From positions 62,001 to 126,000 of the forward strand of contig NZ_LJSI01000052.1 of NCBI RefSeq assembly GCF_001305295.1: DNA of 64,000 bases, read 5' to 3'. Under the pieces are notes generated by a model, which did no database searches, was not told where the DNA came from, and was given only the letters and a program-made list of their open reading frames with translations. Position 1 is the first letter of the stretch. Every line of letters starts with the position of its first letter. Of the stretch, positions 48,240 through 59,364 are shown one piece after another. Source of the DNA: Neptunomonas antarctica. Lineage in GTDB: Bacteria; Pseudomonadota; Gammaproteobacteria; Pseudomonadales; Balneatricaceae. Made by a program: the position numbers and the translations under genes.

Positions 48240-49328
48240 TTATAGCCGTGCATTAAGCCTACGTATTTCTTCGTCCTGAGAAATAATGCGTTTCTCAATA
48301 TTCGCAATACGTGACAGCGTTCTGGTCAATTCTTCATCTTTATCTTTCACTTCTTTACGCAAGCTATTTTCCCGTCGACTCCAATCTGTCGTGGAGTTGA
48401 GTTGCTTTTGATTAAGGCGTTTAATCTCATTATCCAATTCACGACCTTTATCTTCTAAACGTTTAGATTTATTCGTTTCCGCTAAAAGCGCTGAGGTACA
48501 ACGGGATAGTTCCCGGCTTTGCAATGCAGCATCTTGCTTAAGAAGCTTAAGTTCGGCCTCCTGGCTACGCACCTGAGTACGTTGCGTGTCGATTTTCACT
48601 TCCTTTTTTGCCACCTCAGCTTTGATATCATGAAGCGACTTGGTCAGAACAGATTCTTTTTTACCAATTTCATCACGTAACTTTTCTAACGCGTTTTTAT
48701 AGTACTTAGCATCGACGTCCGCTTTACTTATCGCGTCCAGCATATGACGCTGCTCATCTTTAATGCGCTGATCAAATGTTCTTTTTGAATCTTCGTATGT
48801 TTTGCGTAAATGAGCCAATTCATGCTCAACATTAGAACGAATTTGCTCTTCTTGTTTGCGCATTGTCGATTCTGATGCCAATCCTGATTTCAATACAGAA
48901 AGTTCAGCGTCAATCGACTTATTCACAGCCTGAAGTTCCACCGACTTCAGGCTTTGCTCCCGCAGCTTATTTTCAAGATCTTGCTGGCGATATTGCATCT
49001 CTTTAATGGTATCGTCAGATATTCGCCCAGCCTCTTCGAAATGCATGCCGGTGCTTTTTTGCTCAGAAACCAAACGAGAACCAGCCTCATCAACTGCTTG
49101 TTGCCAAATTTTCCCAAACGCCAAACTCAATGAATCAGGAACATCCGGAACGTAGACGCCATCCTGCCCAAAGCTAATACGCGCAGATAAATCCTGCTTC
49201 CAATTTTGCAGATGAATCAATACTTTCTCAGCATCGATCTGACAACTTGCACTCACAGCTTCCGGCGTTGGCTGCTCTCCAGATGCCAGTATGCGATCAG
49301 CACAACGATAAACCTGATCCTTTATCAT
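48240..49328 (-). CDS. KfrA-like coiled-coil DNA-binding protein
   Basis: This is a 362-residue protein. The first 115 or so residues look like the KfrA N-terminal DNA-binding domain ([20 protein letters not shown]). The rest, about 120-362, is one long coiled coil rich in E, K, Q and R with heptad spacing. KfrA proteins are best known as plasmid stability factors. A chromosomal copy translationally coupled (ATGA overlap) to rluC is unusual. It has no signal or membrane segment. A structural or nucleoid role is possible. Confidence 0.75.
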   Translation of the reverse strand: MIKDQVYRCADRILASGEQPTPEAVSASCQIDAEKVLIHLQNWKQDLSARISFGQDGVYVPDVPDSLSLAFGKIWQQAVDEAGSRLVSEQKSTGMHFEEAGRISDDTIKEMQYRQQDLENKLREQSLKSVELQAVNKSIDAELSVLKSGLASESTMRKQEEQIRSNVEHELAHLRKTYEDSKRTFDQRIKDEQRHMLDAISKADVDAKYYKNALEKLRDEIGKKESVLTKSLHDIKAEVAKKEVKIDTQRTQVRSQEAELKLLKQDAALQSRELSRCTSALLAETNKSKRLEDKGRELDNEIKRLNQKQLNSTTDWSRRENSLRKEVKDKDEELTRTLSRIANIEKRIISQDEEIRRLNARL

Positions 49329-50326
49329 TCAGACGCCCCTTGAAATATTTTGTTCTGTTGATCAGCCAAGCGCTCCAGCGCTTGAGTCAAAGACTGCTCT
49401 AAGGGTGCTTTAACCTGTAATCTCTCACCGTCAGGCAACTCCACATCTAACATGGCCGAATGCAGAAAAAGCCGGCGAATCCCTTGTTTCTTCATATCGC
49501 GGTTTATAGATTCAACGCCATATTTATCATCACCAATAATGGGATGCCCTGCAAACTGAGTATGCACACGAATTTGATGCGTGCGCCCCGTGACAGGTTT
49601 AGCTTCAACTAATGTAGCCAGAACACCGAACCGGCGTAAAATTTTAAAGCGCGTTAAAGATGCTTTCCCATCGGGCTGAACTCTGACAATTCGCTCACCG
49701 GATTGCAGTTCATTTTTACGTAACGGCGCATCGACTGAATGATCTTTAGATTCCCAACGCCCCACTACTAACGCATGATAAATTTTATTGACCCGATTCT
49801 GGCGTAATGCTTCATGCAGGTGACGCAGCATACTTCGTTTTTTAGCAATCATAATACAACCCGATGTATCACGATCAAGCCGATGCACTAACTCCAAAAA
49901 ACGCTCTTCTGGCTTCAACTGACGCATCGCTTCAATCAGCCCCAGATTAATACCACTACCACCATGAACAGCGAGACCAGACGGCTTATTAATAACGATT
50001 AACGCCTTAGATTCATATAAAATAGACTGTTCAAGTAACTCAAGCAGCGCTTTACCTACAATAGGCACTTCATTCGGTTCAGCCACTCTGATCGGCGGGA
50101 TACGAATAATGTCACCACCCTGAATCCGGCCATCCGGCTTAATTCTCTTTTTATTAACACGCACTTCACCCTTACGCACGATGCGATAGATCATGCTTTT
50201 AGGAACGCCCTTTAAGGCGGTACGCAAGAAGTTATCAATGCGCTGTCCCGCTTGATCTTCTTCTACTTCGATATAACGAACGCCGTTAGCGGCTGGCTGA
50301 TTAGTATCTGACATTGAGGAAATCAT
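49325..50326 (-). CDS. rluC: 23S rRNA pseudouridine synthase RluC
   Basis: This 333-residue RluA-family enzyme modifies 23S rRNA (positions 955, 2504 and 2580 in E. coli). An S4 domain spans about 20-80 ([20 protein letters not shown]). The catalytic aspartate is in [11 protein letters not shown] and the C-terminal block is [12 protein letters not shown], then [12 protein letters not shown]. It is divergent from rne across a 445-bp gap, as in E. coli. An alternative start four codons later is possible. Confidence 0.96.
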   Translation of the reverse strand: MISSMSDTNQPAANGVRYIEVEEDQAGQRIDNFLRTALKGVPKSMIYRIVRKGEVRVNKKRIKPDGRIQGGDIIRIPPIRVAEPNEVPIVGKALLELLEQSILYESKALIVINKPSGLAVHGGSGINLGLIEAMRQLKPEERFLELVHRLDRDTSGCIMIAKKRSMLRHLHEALRQNRVNKIYHALVVGRWESKDHSVDAPLRKNELQSGERIVRVQPDGKASLTRFKILRRFGVLATLVEAKPVTGRTHQIRVHTQFAGHPIIGDDKYGVESINRDMKKQGIRRLFLHSAMLDVELPDGERLQVKAPLEQSLTQALERLADQQNKIFQGASE

Positions 50327-50771
50327 GTTCTCGATTGATGCTGTATGGGTTAGCTGCTATATTGTACCGTCGCCGAACGCTGTTGGCTTTAGCTATTATT
50401 AAAAAATAGACAACGGGCTGATGTGAAAACATGTTTCACTCACGCCAACTCTTAACAAAACAGCCCGGCAGTATTTAATAAAGTTTTTAAGAGAGTGCAT
50501 TACCCCCTGAACATCTCCTGCTGGATTTGATTGGAGGTGGGGACGCATTAACAGCCTGGAACCTACGATTTTATAGCGTAGAAACCAACACTTAGAAGAA
50601 GAACAGTGGCTGTTTTTTCCTCCACCGCAGATGCATTTGCGCAGTACTATCATCTATAGATACTGGCATCCTCAATGTTGATCGACATCGTATGATTGAA
50701 TCGTGTAACGTTTTCACCAGATGGATCGGACAGGTTGAAGTGCGCTCTCTGTAATAGAGAATTAATTTAAA
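50327..50771 (+). promoter_or_regulatory. rluC/rne divergent region with long structured rne leader
   Basis: This 445-bp gap holds both promoters and a probable long rne 5' UTR. Several stems are visible: CGGGCTG (50413-50419) with CAGCCCG (50461-50467); CATCTCC (50512-50518) with GGAGGTG (50533-50539); CTACG/CGTAG (50563-50581); and AACAGCC (50550-50556) with GGCTGTT (50608-50614) followed by a T run. In enterobacteria the rne leader mediates feedback control by RNase E cleavage. A similar role here is inference. Confidence 0.6.
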
Positions 50772-53768
50772 ATGAAAAGAATGTTGATCAACGCAACTCA
50801 ACCCGAAGAGCTGCGTGTCGCGCTCGTAGACGGCCAACGCCTTTACGATCTGGATATTGAAGCTGAGAGTAGGGAGCAGAAAAAAGCAAATATATACAAG
50901 GGGAAAATCACCCGCGTAGAACCCAGCCTTGAGGCTGCTTTTGTTGATTACGGCTCCGACCGACACGGCTTCCTTCCATTAAAAGAAATTTCACGTGATT
51001 ACTTCACTAAACAGCCGCAAAGAGGAAACCGTCCGAGTATTCGTGACGTCCTCAAAGAAGGCACTGAAGTCATCGTACAAGTTGATAAAGAAGAACGCGG
51101 CAACAAAGGCGCTGCACTAACTACTTTTATCAGCTTGGCTGGTCGCTATTTGGTTTTGATGCCAAATAACCCACGTGCGGGCGGCATTTCTCGTCGCATT
51201 GAAGGTGATGAACGTACTCAGCTTAAAGCTGCTTTAGATGGCGTTAATATCCCGGACAAAATGGGTATCATCGTTCGCACAGCCGGCGTAGGCCGATCTT
51301 CACAAGAGCTTCAGTGGGATCTTGATTACCTCAAGACACTCTGGGAAGCGATAGTAGAATCCAGCGACAAACCGGCTTCTTTCCTGATTTATCAGGAAAG
51401 TAACGTCGTTATCCGTGCTATTCGCGATTACCTGCGCGCCGACATTGGTGAAGTACTGATCGACAACGAAGAAGTTTATCAAAATGCTTTGCAGTTCGTT
51501 CAACAGGTCATGCCCTCGTACGAAAGCAAACTAAAACTCTATGCAGAACAAACGCCTTTATTCAATCGCTTTCAAATTGAAAGCCAAATTGAAACGGCTT
51601 TTGAACGTGAAGTACAACTTCCTTCAGGCGGATCTATCGTTATAGATCCAACGGAAGCGCTGGTATCCATTGATGTCAACTCAGCCCGCGCAACTCGTGG
51701 TAGTGATATAGAAGAAACCGCACTGCAAACCAATTTGGAAGCGGCCGAAGAAGTATCTCGTCAGTTACGTTTACGTGACATTGGCGGCCTGGTTGTTATT
51801 GACTTCATTGATATGACACCGATTAAGAACCAACGCGCTGTTGAAGACAAACTCCTTAACGCATTGAAACTTGATCGCGCTCGCGTACAGATGGGACGAA
51901 TCTCCCGATTCGGGCTACTTGAAATGTCACGCCAACGCTTGCGCCCATCCCTGACGGAAAGCCGTGGCGTTGTATGCCCTCGCTGTAACGGACAAGGCTC
52001 GATTCGCGATACTGAATCACTCGCGCTTTCAATCATGCGTTTAATTGAAGAAGAGTCATCTAAAGATCGCACGGCGCAAATCAGAGCTATCCTGCCGGTG
52101 ACTGTGGCAACCTACCTGCTGAACGAAAAACGCAGCATCATTCACGATATCGAACTTCGTAATGATATGCGTATTGTTATCGTGCCTAATCCTAATATGG
52201 AAACGCCTCATTATGAAGTGGTGCGTTTACGTGATGATCACACTATCACAACCATAAATGATGCTAGCTATACACTACAGCCTGAGCCTGAAACTGAGTC
52301 AGAAGATCTGGCCCGCACACCGCCACTGAAACGTGAAACTGCTGCTGTACGTAGCGTTCCACCTTCATCTCCAGCACCTACTGAAGCAGCCGCTAGCATC
52401 TCTCCTGTTACAGCAACCGTTGCGCCTCAGACACAGAAACAGAGCCAGCCTGCAACTAAAACAACAAAGTCAGCCGCTAAGCCTGTTAGCGTTGGCTGTC
52501 GTATCATGTCGGCTCTTCGCTCATTATTCGCAACACCCGAAAAGAAAGAAGAGACACCTGCCACAGCACCCAAGGAAAGCTTTAACAAAAAAAGCAGCCC
52601 TCGGGACAATAACAGCCAGCGCAACCGCAAACCACGCCGCAATGGCCGGGATACAACTGACCGCCAGCGTTCTGCCAAGCAACAGGATGAAATTATTACC
52701 GTCATGCCAGATCAAGCGCATCAGGCAATCGGTACTACTGGCGCAGCCAGCGCCAACACAACCACTCAGACAGATGACGATAAAAACGGCAAACCGCGCC
52801 GTCGCCGTCGCACACGCAAAAACGGTGATGAAAAGCCCGAAATCACGAAAGAAAGCAAAGAGAACAAAGAGACAAAAACAGCAGACGCTCCTAAGGCTAT
52901 TGCTGAAGAGCCTGCAAATGAGCCTCGCAGCCGTAATCGCGGTCGTCGTCGCAGAAACAACGAACGTACAGCCGAGCGTACACTGGTAGCAGATTCTGAA
53001 GCGCTAATCCCTGATACTGAGGAATTAGCGATTACAGCAAACACGCAACCGGCTGCTGAAGAAACTAAAAAAGCACTAGAAACCAACGAACCCACAACAG
53101 AAGTAGTTGGAACGACAGAAGCCCCTGAGCCTGCAGAAACAGCATCTGAATCTGCTGAAGCAACAGAAGCGGTCAAAGCAGCAGCTGAACCGGCTGAAGC
53201 CGCAGAATCTATCGAAGCTGTAGCTGAACAGGCTGAAGTCGCAGAACCTGTCGAGGTTGTAGCTAAACCTACTGAAGTCGCAGAATCTGTCGAAGTAGCA
53301 GCTGAACCAACTGAAGTCGCCGAATCTGTCGAAGTAGCAGTTGAACCAACTGAAGTCGCAGAATCTGTCGAAGTAGCAGTTGAACCAACTGAAGTCGCAG
53401 AATCTATCGAAATAGCAGCTGAACCGACTGAAGCCACCAAATCTGTCGAAGTAGTAGCTGAACCGACTGAAGCCGCCAAATCTGTCGAAGTAGTAGCTGA
53501 ACCAGTTGCCTCCACTGAAGCAACTGCAGTAACAGAGCCTGTAGTAACAGAACCTACTGAAACAGCAACAGTTGCAGAACCTGCTGTAGCTGAGACAATT
53601 AAGCCTGCTGCTGTATTAGCAGAACCGACTGAAACAGTTGATTCAACTCCTGCAGAAACTACAGCCCCGCCTCGAAGAGTTCGCCGCACCAGCCGCGCAC
53701 CTAACGACCCACGTGAAATTCGTCGCCGCCAGGAAGAAGCAGCGAAGCAGAATAGCACTAGCGAATAA
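50772..53768 (+). CDS. rne: ribonuclease E
   Basis: This 998-residue endoribonuclease is the degradosome scaffold. The N-terminal half is catalytic. It includes the S1 domain (about 39-120), the 5'-sensor and RNase H-like regions, and the DNase I-like site with the metal-binding [12 protein letters not shown] and VVIDFIDM. The zinc link CPRC is at C402/C405. After about residue 510 the chain is disordered. It has an amphipathic stretch ([16 protein letters not shown]) that may anchor to the membrane, basic RNA-binding RRRRRTRKN and [11 protein letters not shown]-like clusters, and an eight-unit 13-residue acidic repeat (about 805-908). A basic tail ([20 protein letters not shown]) ends it. 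Confidence 0.96.
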   Translation: MKRMLINATQPEELRVALVDGQRLYDLDIEAESREQKKANIYKGKITRVEPSLEAAFVDYGSDRHGFLPLKEISRDYFTKQPQRGNRPSIRDVLKEGTEVIVQVDKEERGNKGAALTTFISLAGRYLVLMPNNPRAGGISRRIEGDERTQLKAALDGVNIPDKMGIIVRTAGVGRSSQELQWDLDYLKTLWEAIVESSDKPASFLIYQESNVVIRAIRDYLRADIGEVLIDNEEVYQNALQFVQQVMPSYESKLKLYAEQTPLFNRFQIESQIETAFEREVQLPSGGSIVIDPTEALVSIDVNSARATRGSDIEETALQTNLEAAEEVSRQLRLRDIGGLVVIDFIDMTPIKNQRAVEDKLLNALKLDRARVQMGRISRFGLLEMSRQRLRPSLTESRGVVCPRCNGQGSIRDTESLALSIMRLIEEESSKDRTAQIRAILPVTVATYLLNEKRSIIHDIELRNDMRIVIVPNPNMETPHYEVVRLRDDHTITTINDASYTLQPEPETESEDLARTPPLKRETAAVRSVPPSSPAPTEAAASISPVTATVAPQTQKQSQPATKTTKSAAKPVSVGCRIMSALRSLFATPEKKEETPATAPKESFNKKSSPRDNNSQRNRKPRRNGRDTTDRQRSAKQQDEIITVMPDQAHQAIGTTGAASANTTTQTDDDKNGKPRRRRRTRKNGDEKPEITKESKENKETKTADAPKAIAEEPANEPRSRNRGRRRRNNERTAERTLVADSEALIPDTEELAITANTQPAAEETKKALETNEPTTEVVGTTEAPEPAETASESAEATEAVKAAAEPAEAAESIEAVAEQAEVAEPVEVVAKPTEVAESVEVAAEPTEVAESVEVAVEPTEVAESVEVAVEPTEVAESIEIAAEPTEATKSVEVVAEPTEAAKSVEVVAEPVASTEATAVTEPVVTEPTETATVAEPAVAETIKPAAVLAEPTETVDSTPAETTAPPRRVRRTSRAPNDPREIRRRQEEAAKQNSTSE
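53184..53495 (+). repeat. eight 39-bp tandem repeats inside rne
   Basis: Eight in-frame units of 39 bp encode a 13-residue motif with consensus [13 protein letters not shown]. The first two units and the last two are more diverged than the middle four, consistent with expansion from the centre. All units keep frame and acidic character. Confidence 0.9.
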
Positions 53769-53824
53769 GCTTCAGCGTCGGATAACATCCGGCGCCCTTC
53801 CTATTCAGGTGCAAAAAAACGCGT

Positions 53825-53852
53825 AAAAAAACCGGCTAATGCCGGTTTTTTT
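53825..53852 (+). terminator. rne terminator (may also serve speE)
   Basis: The ACCGGC/GCCGGT stem is extended by A7/T7 around a TAAT loop, 57 bp after the rne stop. The symmetric A and T runs allow function for the convergent speE as well. Confidence 0.9.
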
Positions 53853-53882
53853 ATCCTTAGAGAAAGCCCAACCCTAATAGGG

Positions 53883-54737
53883 TTACACTTCTTCTAAAGC
53901 CTCAACCACGTATTGCGGCAACGCAAAAGAACCCACGTGCATCTCAGGGTTATAGTAACGCGTCTTAATCCCTGATTTAGCAAAACGCTGCTTCACAGTA
54001 TCCAGATCCAATGCACGCAAGCCTGCATTATCAGAACCCCATGCCAGCGTCATAAGACCACCAATATATGTCGGCACAGCCGTGCAATAGAAGGTCTGAT
54101 CCGCAAAATACGGACTTAAACGACGACGCGTAGTTTGCACTTCATCTACCTGCATGAAAACAACACCATTCTGTGCTACAAAGATTCCGCCTTCAGTAAG
54201 ACAATTCTTACAGCCTTCATAAAAACGACTACTGAAAAGAACCTCACCAGGCCCTACAGGATCGGTGCAATCTGAAATAATCACATCAAACTTTTCGCTA
54301 GTCTCACAGACAAACTCAATACCATCAGCAATCACGATATTGGCACGCGGATCATCATAAGCCCCATCGGAATGCTTCGGCAGGTAAGTTTTGCACATAT
54401 CAATCACAGACTGATCAATCTCCACCTGCGTTGCATGCTCGACCTCAGAATGCTTCATAACCTCACGAAGAATACCGCCATCGCCACCACCAATAATCAA
54501 TACACGTTTAGCGGCCCCATGCGCAAACAAGGGCACATGCGTTAACATTTCATGGTATGTAAACTCGTCACGCTCAGTGGTTTGAATAATGCCATCCAAT
54601 GCCATAACGGTGCCGAACTCTTTATTCCTAAAGATGACAAGGTGCCAGGAATCAGTCTGTTGCTCGAATAAGACTTCTTCGACAGCGTAGGACTGTCCAT
54701 AGCCATCATAAAGTGTTTCAAGAAAGGTAGTAGTCAT
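53883..54737 (-). CDS. speE: spermidine synthase
   Basis: This aminopropyltransferase makes spermidine from putrescine and decarboxylated S-adenosylmethionine. It is 284 residues from the ATG at 54737; a TTG two codons upstream is less likely. Key blocks are [66 protein letters not shown]-like ([16 protein letters not shown]) and [10 protein letters not shown]. SpeD is not encoded adjacent, unlike in enterobacteria. Confidence 0.95.
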   Translation of the reverse strand: MTTTFLETLYDGYGQSYAVEEVLFEQQTDSWHLVIFRNKEFGTVMALDGIIQTTERDEFTYHEMLTHVPLFAHGAAKRVLIIGGGDGGILREVMKHSEVEHATQVEIDQSVIDMCKTYLPKHSDGAYDDPRANIVIADGIEFVCETSEKFDVIISDCTDPVGPGEVLFSSRFYEGCKNCLTEGGIFVAQNGVVFMQVDEVQTTRRRLSPYFADQTFYCTAVPTYIGGLMTLAWGSDNAGLRALDLDTVKQRFAKSGIKTRYYNPEMHVGSFALPQYVVEALEEV

Positions 54738-55092
54738 TATCAATCCATTTTTTGCGTAAAATTTATCGACTTTTATCTATCAATAATTATTTATCAACAA
54801 CAAAAGTCACTTAAAACACTGTAACACTCAAGCTTTCTCAGCATAACCATGCACCCATTATTACCCTACTGCATAACCACCCGAAGGTAATAAGTACATG
54901 ACATGTTCGACCAGAAAACAAAATGCCCAGCCTAAGACTGGGCACGCAAAGCAACGTAGCTTATAAACTCTTCCTCTAAGCTCCTCTTCTAAGCCCAGGC
55001 GTCAAACAGTAACTCAAAACGCTGCTTTGTTAGTCAGAGCTGAAACGTAACCTCAGCAAGCTGTAACACTTAAGGCCTAACCAGCAAAAGAC
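54738..55092. other. 355-bp gap between speE and aroC
   Basis: This AT-rich gap should hold the speE promoter on the minus strand. It contains the aroC terminator at 54915-54944. I see no further gene; the 120 bp next to aroC show nothing recognisable. Confidence 0.5.
54915..54944 (-). terminator. aroC terminator
   Basis: On the minus strand TGCCCAG/CTGGGCA forms a perfect 7-bp stem with a 7-nt loop, followed by TTTTGTTTT. It lies about 150 bp downstream of the aroC stop. Confidence 0.8.
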
Positions 55093-56187
55093 TTAATCTG
55101 TAATAACAGGCGTACTACATTTCACATCAGCGTTCTGCGCGCGATGTCGCAAGAAGTGATCCATTAACACCATCGCCATCATCGCTTCAGCAATAGGAGT
55201 CGCCCTAATACCCACACAAGGGTCATGACGACCTTTGGTGATCACTTCAATGGGCTCACCCTTAATGTTAACACTGCGGCCCGGCAACCTAAGACTGGAC
55301 GTTGGCTTGAGAGCGATATGAGCAACAATCTCCTGACCGGTTGAAATCCCACCTAAAATGCCCCCAGAATGATTAGACAGGAAACCTTCAGGCGTCATCT
55401 CATCCCGATGCTCTGTGCCTTTTTGTTCAACCACAGCAAAACCATCACCTATTTCAATTCCTTTAACGGCATTAATACTCATTAGCGCATGCGCTAACTC
55501 AGCATCCAACCTGTCAAATATTGGCTCACCCAACCCGACCGGCACACCTGAAGCGACGACAGATATTTTTGCACCTACTGAATTCCCTTCTTTTCGAAGG
55601 TCGTCCATATACACTTCCATCAGCTTTGCCGCATTAGCATCCGGCGAGAAGAAAGCATTTTGATCGACCTGATCCCAGTCGAAGTTTGCATAATCGATAG
55701 TGATTGGCCCTAATTGAGACAGGTAACCACGAATTTCAACTCCTTTACTGGCCAGATACTTCTTGGCAATACCTCCGGCTGCTACTCGCATAGCCGTTTC
55801 ACGCGCCGAAGAACGACCACCACCGCGGTAATCACGGAAGCCATACTTGTGCGTATACACGTAGTCAGCATGCGCCGGACGGAACGTTTCAGCGATGTTA
55901 GAATAATCTTTAGAACGCTGGTCTGTATTTTCGATCAGCAACCCAATGGAGGTACCTGTGGTTTTACCCTCAAAGACACCGGAGAGAATTTTCACTTCAT
56001 CCGCTTCACGACGCTGGGTCGTATGACGAGACGTGCCGGGCTTACGGCGATCAAGATCACGCTGCAAATCGGCTTCTGATATCTCTATCCCCGGAGGACA
56101 GCCATCAATAATACAACCGAGTGCTGGCCCATGACTTTCTCCGAAGGACGTCACCGTAAACAGTTTCCCAAAACTATTGCCCGACAT
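55093..56187 (-). CDS. aroC: chorismate synthase
   Basis: This is the last shikimate-pathway enzyme, converting EPSP to chorismate with reduced FMN. It is 364 residues. Signatures present are [56 protein letters not shown] and [13 protein letters not shown]. It is 51 bp downstream of prmB, a conserved neighbour pair in gammaproteobacteria. Confidence 0.97.
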   Translation of the reverse strand: MSGNSFGKLFTVTSFGESHGPALGCIIDGCPPGIEISEADLQRDLDRRKPGTSRHTTQRREADEVKILSGVFEGKTTGTSIGLLIENTDQRSKDYSNIAETFRPAHADYVYTHKYGFRDYRGGGRSSARETAMRVAAGGIAKKYLASKGVEIRGYLSQLGPITIDYANFDWDQVDQNAFFSPDANAAKLMEVYMDDLRKEGNSVGAKISVVASGVPVGLGEPIFDRLDAELAHALMSINAVKGIEIGDGFAVVEQKGTEHRDEMTPEGFLSNHSGGILGGISTGQEIVAHIALKPTSSLRLPGRSVNIKGEPIEVITKGRHDPCVGIRATPIAEAMMAMVLMDHFLRHRAQNADVKCSTPVITD

Positions 56188-56238
56188 TATCTATACTTCT
56201 CTCTTATTTAATGCTGCTGAATAATTATAGCGCCCGAA

Positions 56239-57156
56239 TCAGAATTCGTCGCGATAATGCTTTAACTCTTGTGCTGCAATCACAAACACGCCATTGCCAC
56301 CCTCAGGCAACTCCGCCCAGATAAACGGAATATGAGGGAACTCTGCCATGAGGTGAATCTCACTGTTACCTACCTCAACCACTAAAAGCCCGTCCTCGGT
56401 CAGATAATCACAAGCCTGGCGTAAAATTGACCGGGTAATATCCAGGCCATCATGGCCTGATGTCAGCGCCAACTCTGGTTCATGCTGATACTCTTCAGGC
56501 ATACTCTCAAAATCAGACTTATCAACATAAGGTGGATTCGTAACAATTAAGTCATATTTCTGACCATGCAACGCCTCAAACAGATCACTCTGAATAGCCG
56601 TCACCCGCTCTTCCAGCTCATGCTGCTCAATATTACGCTGCGCTACATCCAGAGCCTCTGTTGATATATCAACCAGATCAACAACAGCTTCCTCAAACGC
56701 ATACGCGCAGGCAATACCGATACAACCACTGCCCGTACATAAATCAAGAACACGCTCGACCAGACCCGGTCGTAAAAACGGTGAAAATTCCGTCTCGATC
56801 AACTGCGCAATCGGTGAGCGCGGAATCAACACACGCTCATCCACATAAAAGGGCATACCCATAAACCACGCTTCTTTTGTTATATAAGGCAAAGGTTTAC
56901 GTTCTGCTACGCGTTGACGGACAAAGTCGATCACACGCATTTTTTCAGACGTCAGCAAACGGGCATCAAGCACCGTTTTATCGCTATTCCAGGAAAGATG
57001 AACGGCCGCCATTACCAATTGCACAGATTCATCCCAGACACTGTCATTACCGTGCCCCAGATAAACCTTATGCTCGTTCAGTAAACTGCACGTCCAACGT
57101 ATAAAATCTCGAACTGTTTTTAATTCAGTTACAACCTGCTCTTGATCAATCATCAT
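56239..57156 (-). CDS. prmB: 50S ribosomal protein L3 glutamine methyltransferase PrmB
   Basis: This enzyme methylates a glutamine of ribosomal protein L3. I start it at the ATG at 57156 (MMIDQEQVVTELKTVRDFIR), giving 305 residues, close to the E. coli 310. Upstream in-frame codons run antisense through the divergent gene and are not credible. It has VLDLCTGSGCIGIACAYAF (SAM motif I) and the catalytic NPPYVDKSDFESMPEEYQHE, which separates it from PrmC. It is divergent from smrB and followed by aroC. Confidence 0.95.
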   Translation of the reverse strand: MMIDQEQVVTELKTVRDFIRWTCSLLNEHKVYLGHGNDSVWDESVQLVMAAVHLSWNSDKTVLDARLLTSEKMRVIDFVRQRVAERKPLPYITKEAWFMGMPFYVDERVLIPRSPIAQLIETEFSPFLRPGLVERVLDLCTGSGCIGIACAYAFEEAVVDLVDISTEALDVAQRNIEQHELEERVTAIQSDLFEALHGQKYDLIVTNPPYVDKSDFESMPEEYQHEPELALTSGHDGLDITRSILRQACDYLTEDGLLVVEVGNSEIHLMAEFPHIPFIWAELPEGGNGVFVIAAQELKHYRDEF

Positions 57157-57228
57157 AACTATCGGGATAATACCTGTAGCTGGTTTAGTTAAAGCCAGAC
57201 AGTTTAATGAATTCATGTGCTGGGTGCT

Positions 57229-57795
57229 ATGTCTGACAAAATAAACTCTGGTACGGCTTGTCCAGAAATCTCTTTTATCGAGATAATGAGTGATGTGTCG
57301 CCGATCAAACACGACAAAGTTGTGTTGCGTACTAATGGACCACTGCGCAAGGATAAACAACGCGCTTATCATCGCTCCATGGCTGAAGCCGAAATAGAGC
57401 AGGTCATCGATGGGCTATCGAGCGAAGTTGTTGCCATTGTGGAATCTGATGAGGAACTGATATTCGCCGCTCCGGGGATACAGCTCAGAATGATGAAGCG
57501 CCTCCGCAAAGGTCACGTTCCCTGGGAAGCAGGTATCGATCTGCATGGCATGAGTATAGACAGCGCCCGAAATGAGTTAAGCCTGTTTATCCGCGATGCG
57601 CAGCGTCAGAGCATGCGCTCTGTGATAGTCATCCACGGTAAAGCTTTCAGTCAATCAGGCCAGCAACCCATTATTAAATCCTATGTTAATGACTGGTTAC
57701 GGCAACTCCCTAATGTACTGGCGTTTTGCTCGGCACAGCCCAAAGACGGTGGATCAGGTGCTCTCTATGTATTACTAAAGCAGACCAAACAATAA
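57229..57795 (+). CDS. smrB: Smr-domain endonuclease SmrB
   Basis: 188 residues from the ATG at 57229 (an in-frame GTG at 57217 is less likely). The C-terminal Smr domain (about 100-185) has the catalytic GIDLHGMSIDSARNELSLFI and the VIVIHGKAFS strand. QPKDGGSGALYVLLK closes the domain. SmrB cuts mRNA between collided ribosomes in E. coli, triggering rescue. Divergence from prmB is conserved. Confidence 0.93.
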   Translation: MSDKINSGTACPEISFIEIMSDVSPIKHDKVVLRTNGPLRKDKQRAYHRSMAEAEIEQVIDGLSSEVVAIVESDEELIFAAPGIQLRMMKRLRKGHVPWEAGIDLHGMSIDSARNELSLFIRDAQRQSMRSVIVIHGKAFSQSGQQPIIKSYVNDWLRQLPNVLAFCSAQPKDGGSGALYVLLKQTKQ

Positions 57796-57879
57796 TTTAC
57801 ACTGCCTACTTTACGAAACTGTCATGTTCGCGTAACTTAGCAACCTTTTTTGGCTAATTAGTACTGAGGATTATCACCA

Positions 57880-58422
57880 GTGATGGAAAAAGCATACGCT
57901 ACCATTATCGAACAGGTAGGCGAAGACCTGAGTCGTGAAGGCCTGGTTGACACGCCTGCCCGCGCGGCAAAAGCAATGGCCTACCTAACTCGCGGATACA
58001 AACAAAACCTCGAAGAAGTCGTCAACAATGCTCTCTTTCCTTCCGATAATAGTGAAATGGTCCTTGTTAAGAATATAGAATTGTACTCTCTGTGCGAACA
58101 TCATCTATTACCCTTTATCGGCAAAGCGCATGTGGCCTACATTCCTGATGGAAAAGTCATCGGATTATCCAAGATTGCACGTATCGTTGATATGTACGCC
58201 CGGCGCTTACAGATTCAGGAAAATATGACAAAAGAAATTGCTGAAGCAATTATGTCTGTTACCGGCGCTAAAGGCGTTGGGGTGGTGATAGAAGCCAAAC
58301 ATATGTGCATGATGATGCGTGGTGTTGAAAAACAAAATGGATCAATGACAACATCAATGATGCTGGGAACTTTCAGATCTAAGCCTGAAACCCGATCCGA
58401 GTTCCTTTCGCTACTGTCTTAA
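57880..58422 (+). CDS. folE: GTP cyclohydrolase I FolE
   Basis: This zinc enzyme converts GTP to dihydroneopterin triphosphate, the first pterin intermediate. It is 180 residues, on the short side. The N-terminus has [20 protein letters not shown]. Zinc and catalytic ligands are in [20 protein letters not shown] and [14 protein letters not shown], and the core has [25 protein letters not shown] lies nine bases before a GTG (57880); the next codon is ATG (57883), so either may be used. It supplies the substrate for FolX/FolM at 6.5-7.6 kb. Confidence 0.95.
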   Translation: MMEKAYATIIEQVGEDLSREGLVDTPARAAKAMAYLTRGYKQNLEEVVNNALFPSDNSEMVLVKNIELYSLCEHHLLPFIGKAHVAYIPDGKVIGLSKIARIVDMYARRLQIQENMTKEIAEAIMSVTGAKGVGVVIEAKHMCMMMRGVEKQNGSMTTSMMLGTFRSKPETRSEFLSLLS

Positions 58423-58479
58423 CACATAGAGAGATACGTCAGTCATCATTGACCCGCCTGGCAGTCACATGAACAGGGC

Positions 58480-59364
58480 CTATTCTTTACGGGCCCGCTC
58501 TTCTAAAGCATCTAAGCTCTCATTAGCGACTTTCCTGCCCACTTCTATCACTTCTCTGGCCCGATGAAAGTCATGAAAACGGCAGGTTTCTGTTGGAATA
58601 TTCATCAACACATCGGGACTGTAACCTGCAATTTTGTATTGACTTAGCGCGCCCTGCATAACTTCCAGTGAGCACATAAGCACATCCAGATTACTATCCA
58701 GCTTAAACTTGTTTTCATAATTCTTCTCACCATTTTTTTTAAGAATGGAAGCCATAGCAACACTATCAGGAACAGTAGGAATTAAGGATAAAGCACGAGG
58801 TAATTGCACCTCAGGCATCGCAGGACTACTGTTAAGATCTACTGCAATAATCAGATCTGAGCGCGCTGCTACAACCGGGATAATGGGCAGGGGATTAAGC
58901 ACACCGCCGTCAACCAATACCCGGTGAGCATCGACAATAGGCGCAAACACTCCAGGTACAGCCACTGACGCCCGAATGGCAGCCTGTAATGAACCGCGCT
59001 GAAACCAAACTTCTTTGTGGTGAATAATATCTGTCGCTACCGCCGTAAAGGGAATCCGTAATGTCTCGATACCTGGATCGCCAGCAAGATCTGTAATCTT
59101 CTGAAACAGCCGGTCACCACGAATAGTACCCAGCCCAAAAGTCAGGTCCAGTAATCGGAGAATCTGTAACCTAGACAATCCCATAACCCATTCCCTATAA
59201 GCATCAAGGGCTCCCGCTGCATATAAGCCACCCACCAAAGCACCCATTGAGCTGCCCGCTATACAACTGATGTGGTAACCTCTTGCCTCCAGTACTTCAA
59301 TGACACCAATATGCGCATATCCTCTGGCCCCACCGCTACCGAGAACCAAAGAGACACTGGTCAT
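58480..59364 (-). CDS. patatin-like phospholipase, RssA-like
   Basis: This 294-residue serine acylhydrolase has an oxyanion GSGGARGYAHIGVIE, the nucleophile in AGSSMGALVGG and the catalytic aspartate in LVDGGVLNPLPI, all intact. The family includes bacterial RssA and mammalian NTE-like lipases; substrate unknown. Its ATG overlaps the stop of the DUF4892 gene by 4 bp, so the two are translationally coupled. There is no signal peptide. Confidence 0.9.
   Translation of the reverse strand: MTSVSLVLGSGGARGYAHIGVIEVLEARGYHISCIAGSSMGALVGGLYAAGALDAYREWVMGLSRLQILRLLDLTFGLGTIRGDRLFQKITDLAGDPGIETLRIPFTAVATDIIHHKEVWFQRGSLQAAIRASVAVPGVFAPIVDAHRVLVDGGVLNPLPIIPVVAARSDLIIAVDLNSSPAMPEVQLPRALSLIPTVPDSVAMASILKKNGEKNYENKFKLDSNLDVLMCSLEVMQGALSQYKIAGYSPDVLMNIPTETCRFHDFHRAREVIEVGRKVANESLDALEERARKE

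Noticed and set aside
53184-53495. Regular repeats that might suggest a CRISPR array
   Set aside because: They are contiguous 39-bp coding repeats in frame with rne, with no unique spacers and no cas genes.
52766-53788. Long minus-strand ORF (340 codons) opposite the 3' part of rne
   Set aside because: It is an antisense shadow of the acidic repeat region, with a low-complexity Ser/Ala/Thr/Val product. The plus strand is clearly RNase E.
57157-57372. N-terminal extension of PrmB
   Set aside because: The added residues run antisense through smrB and match nothing in PrmB; the ATG at 57156 gives the family length.
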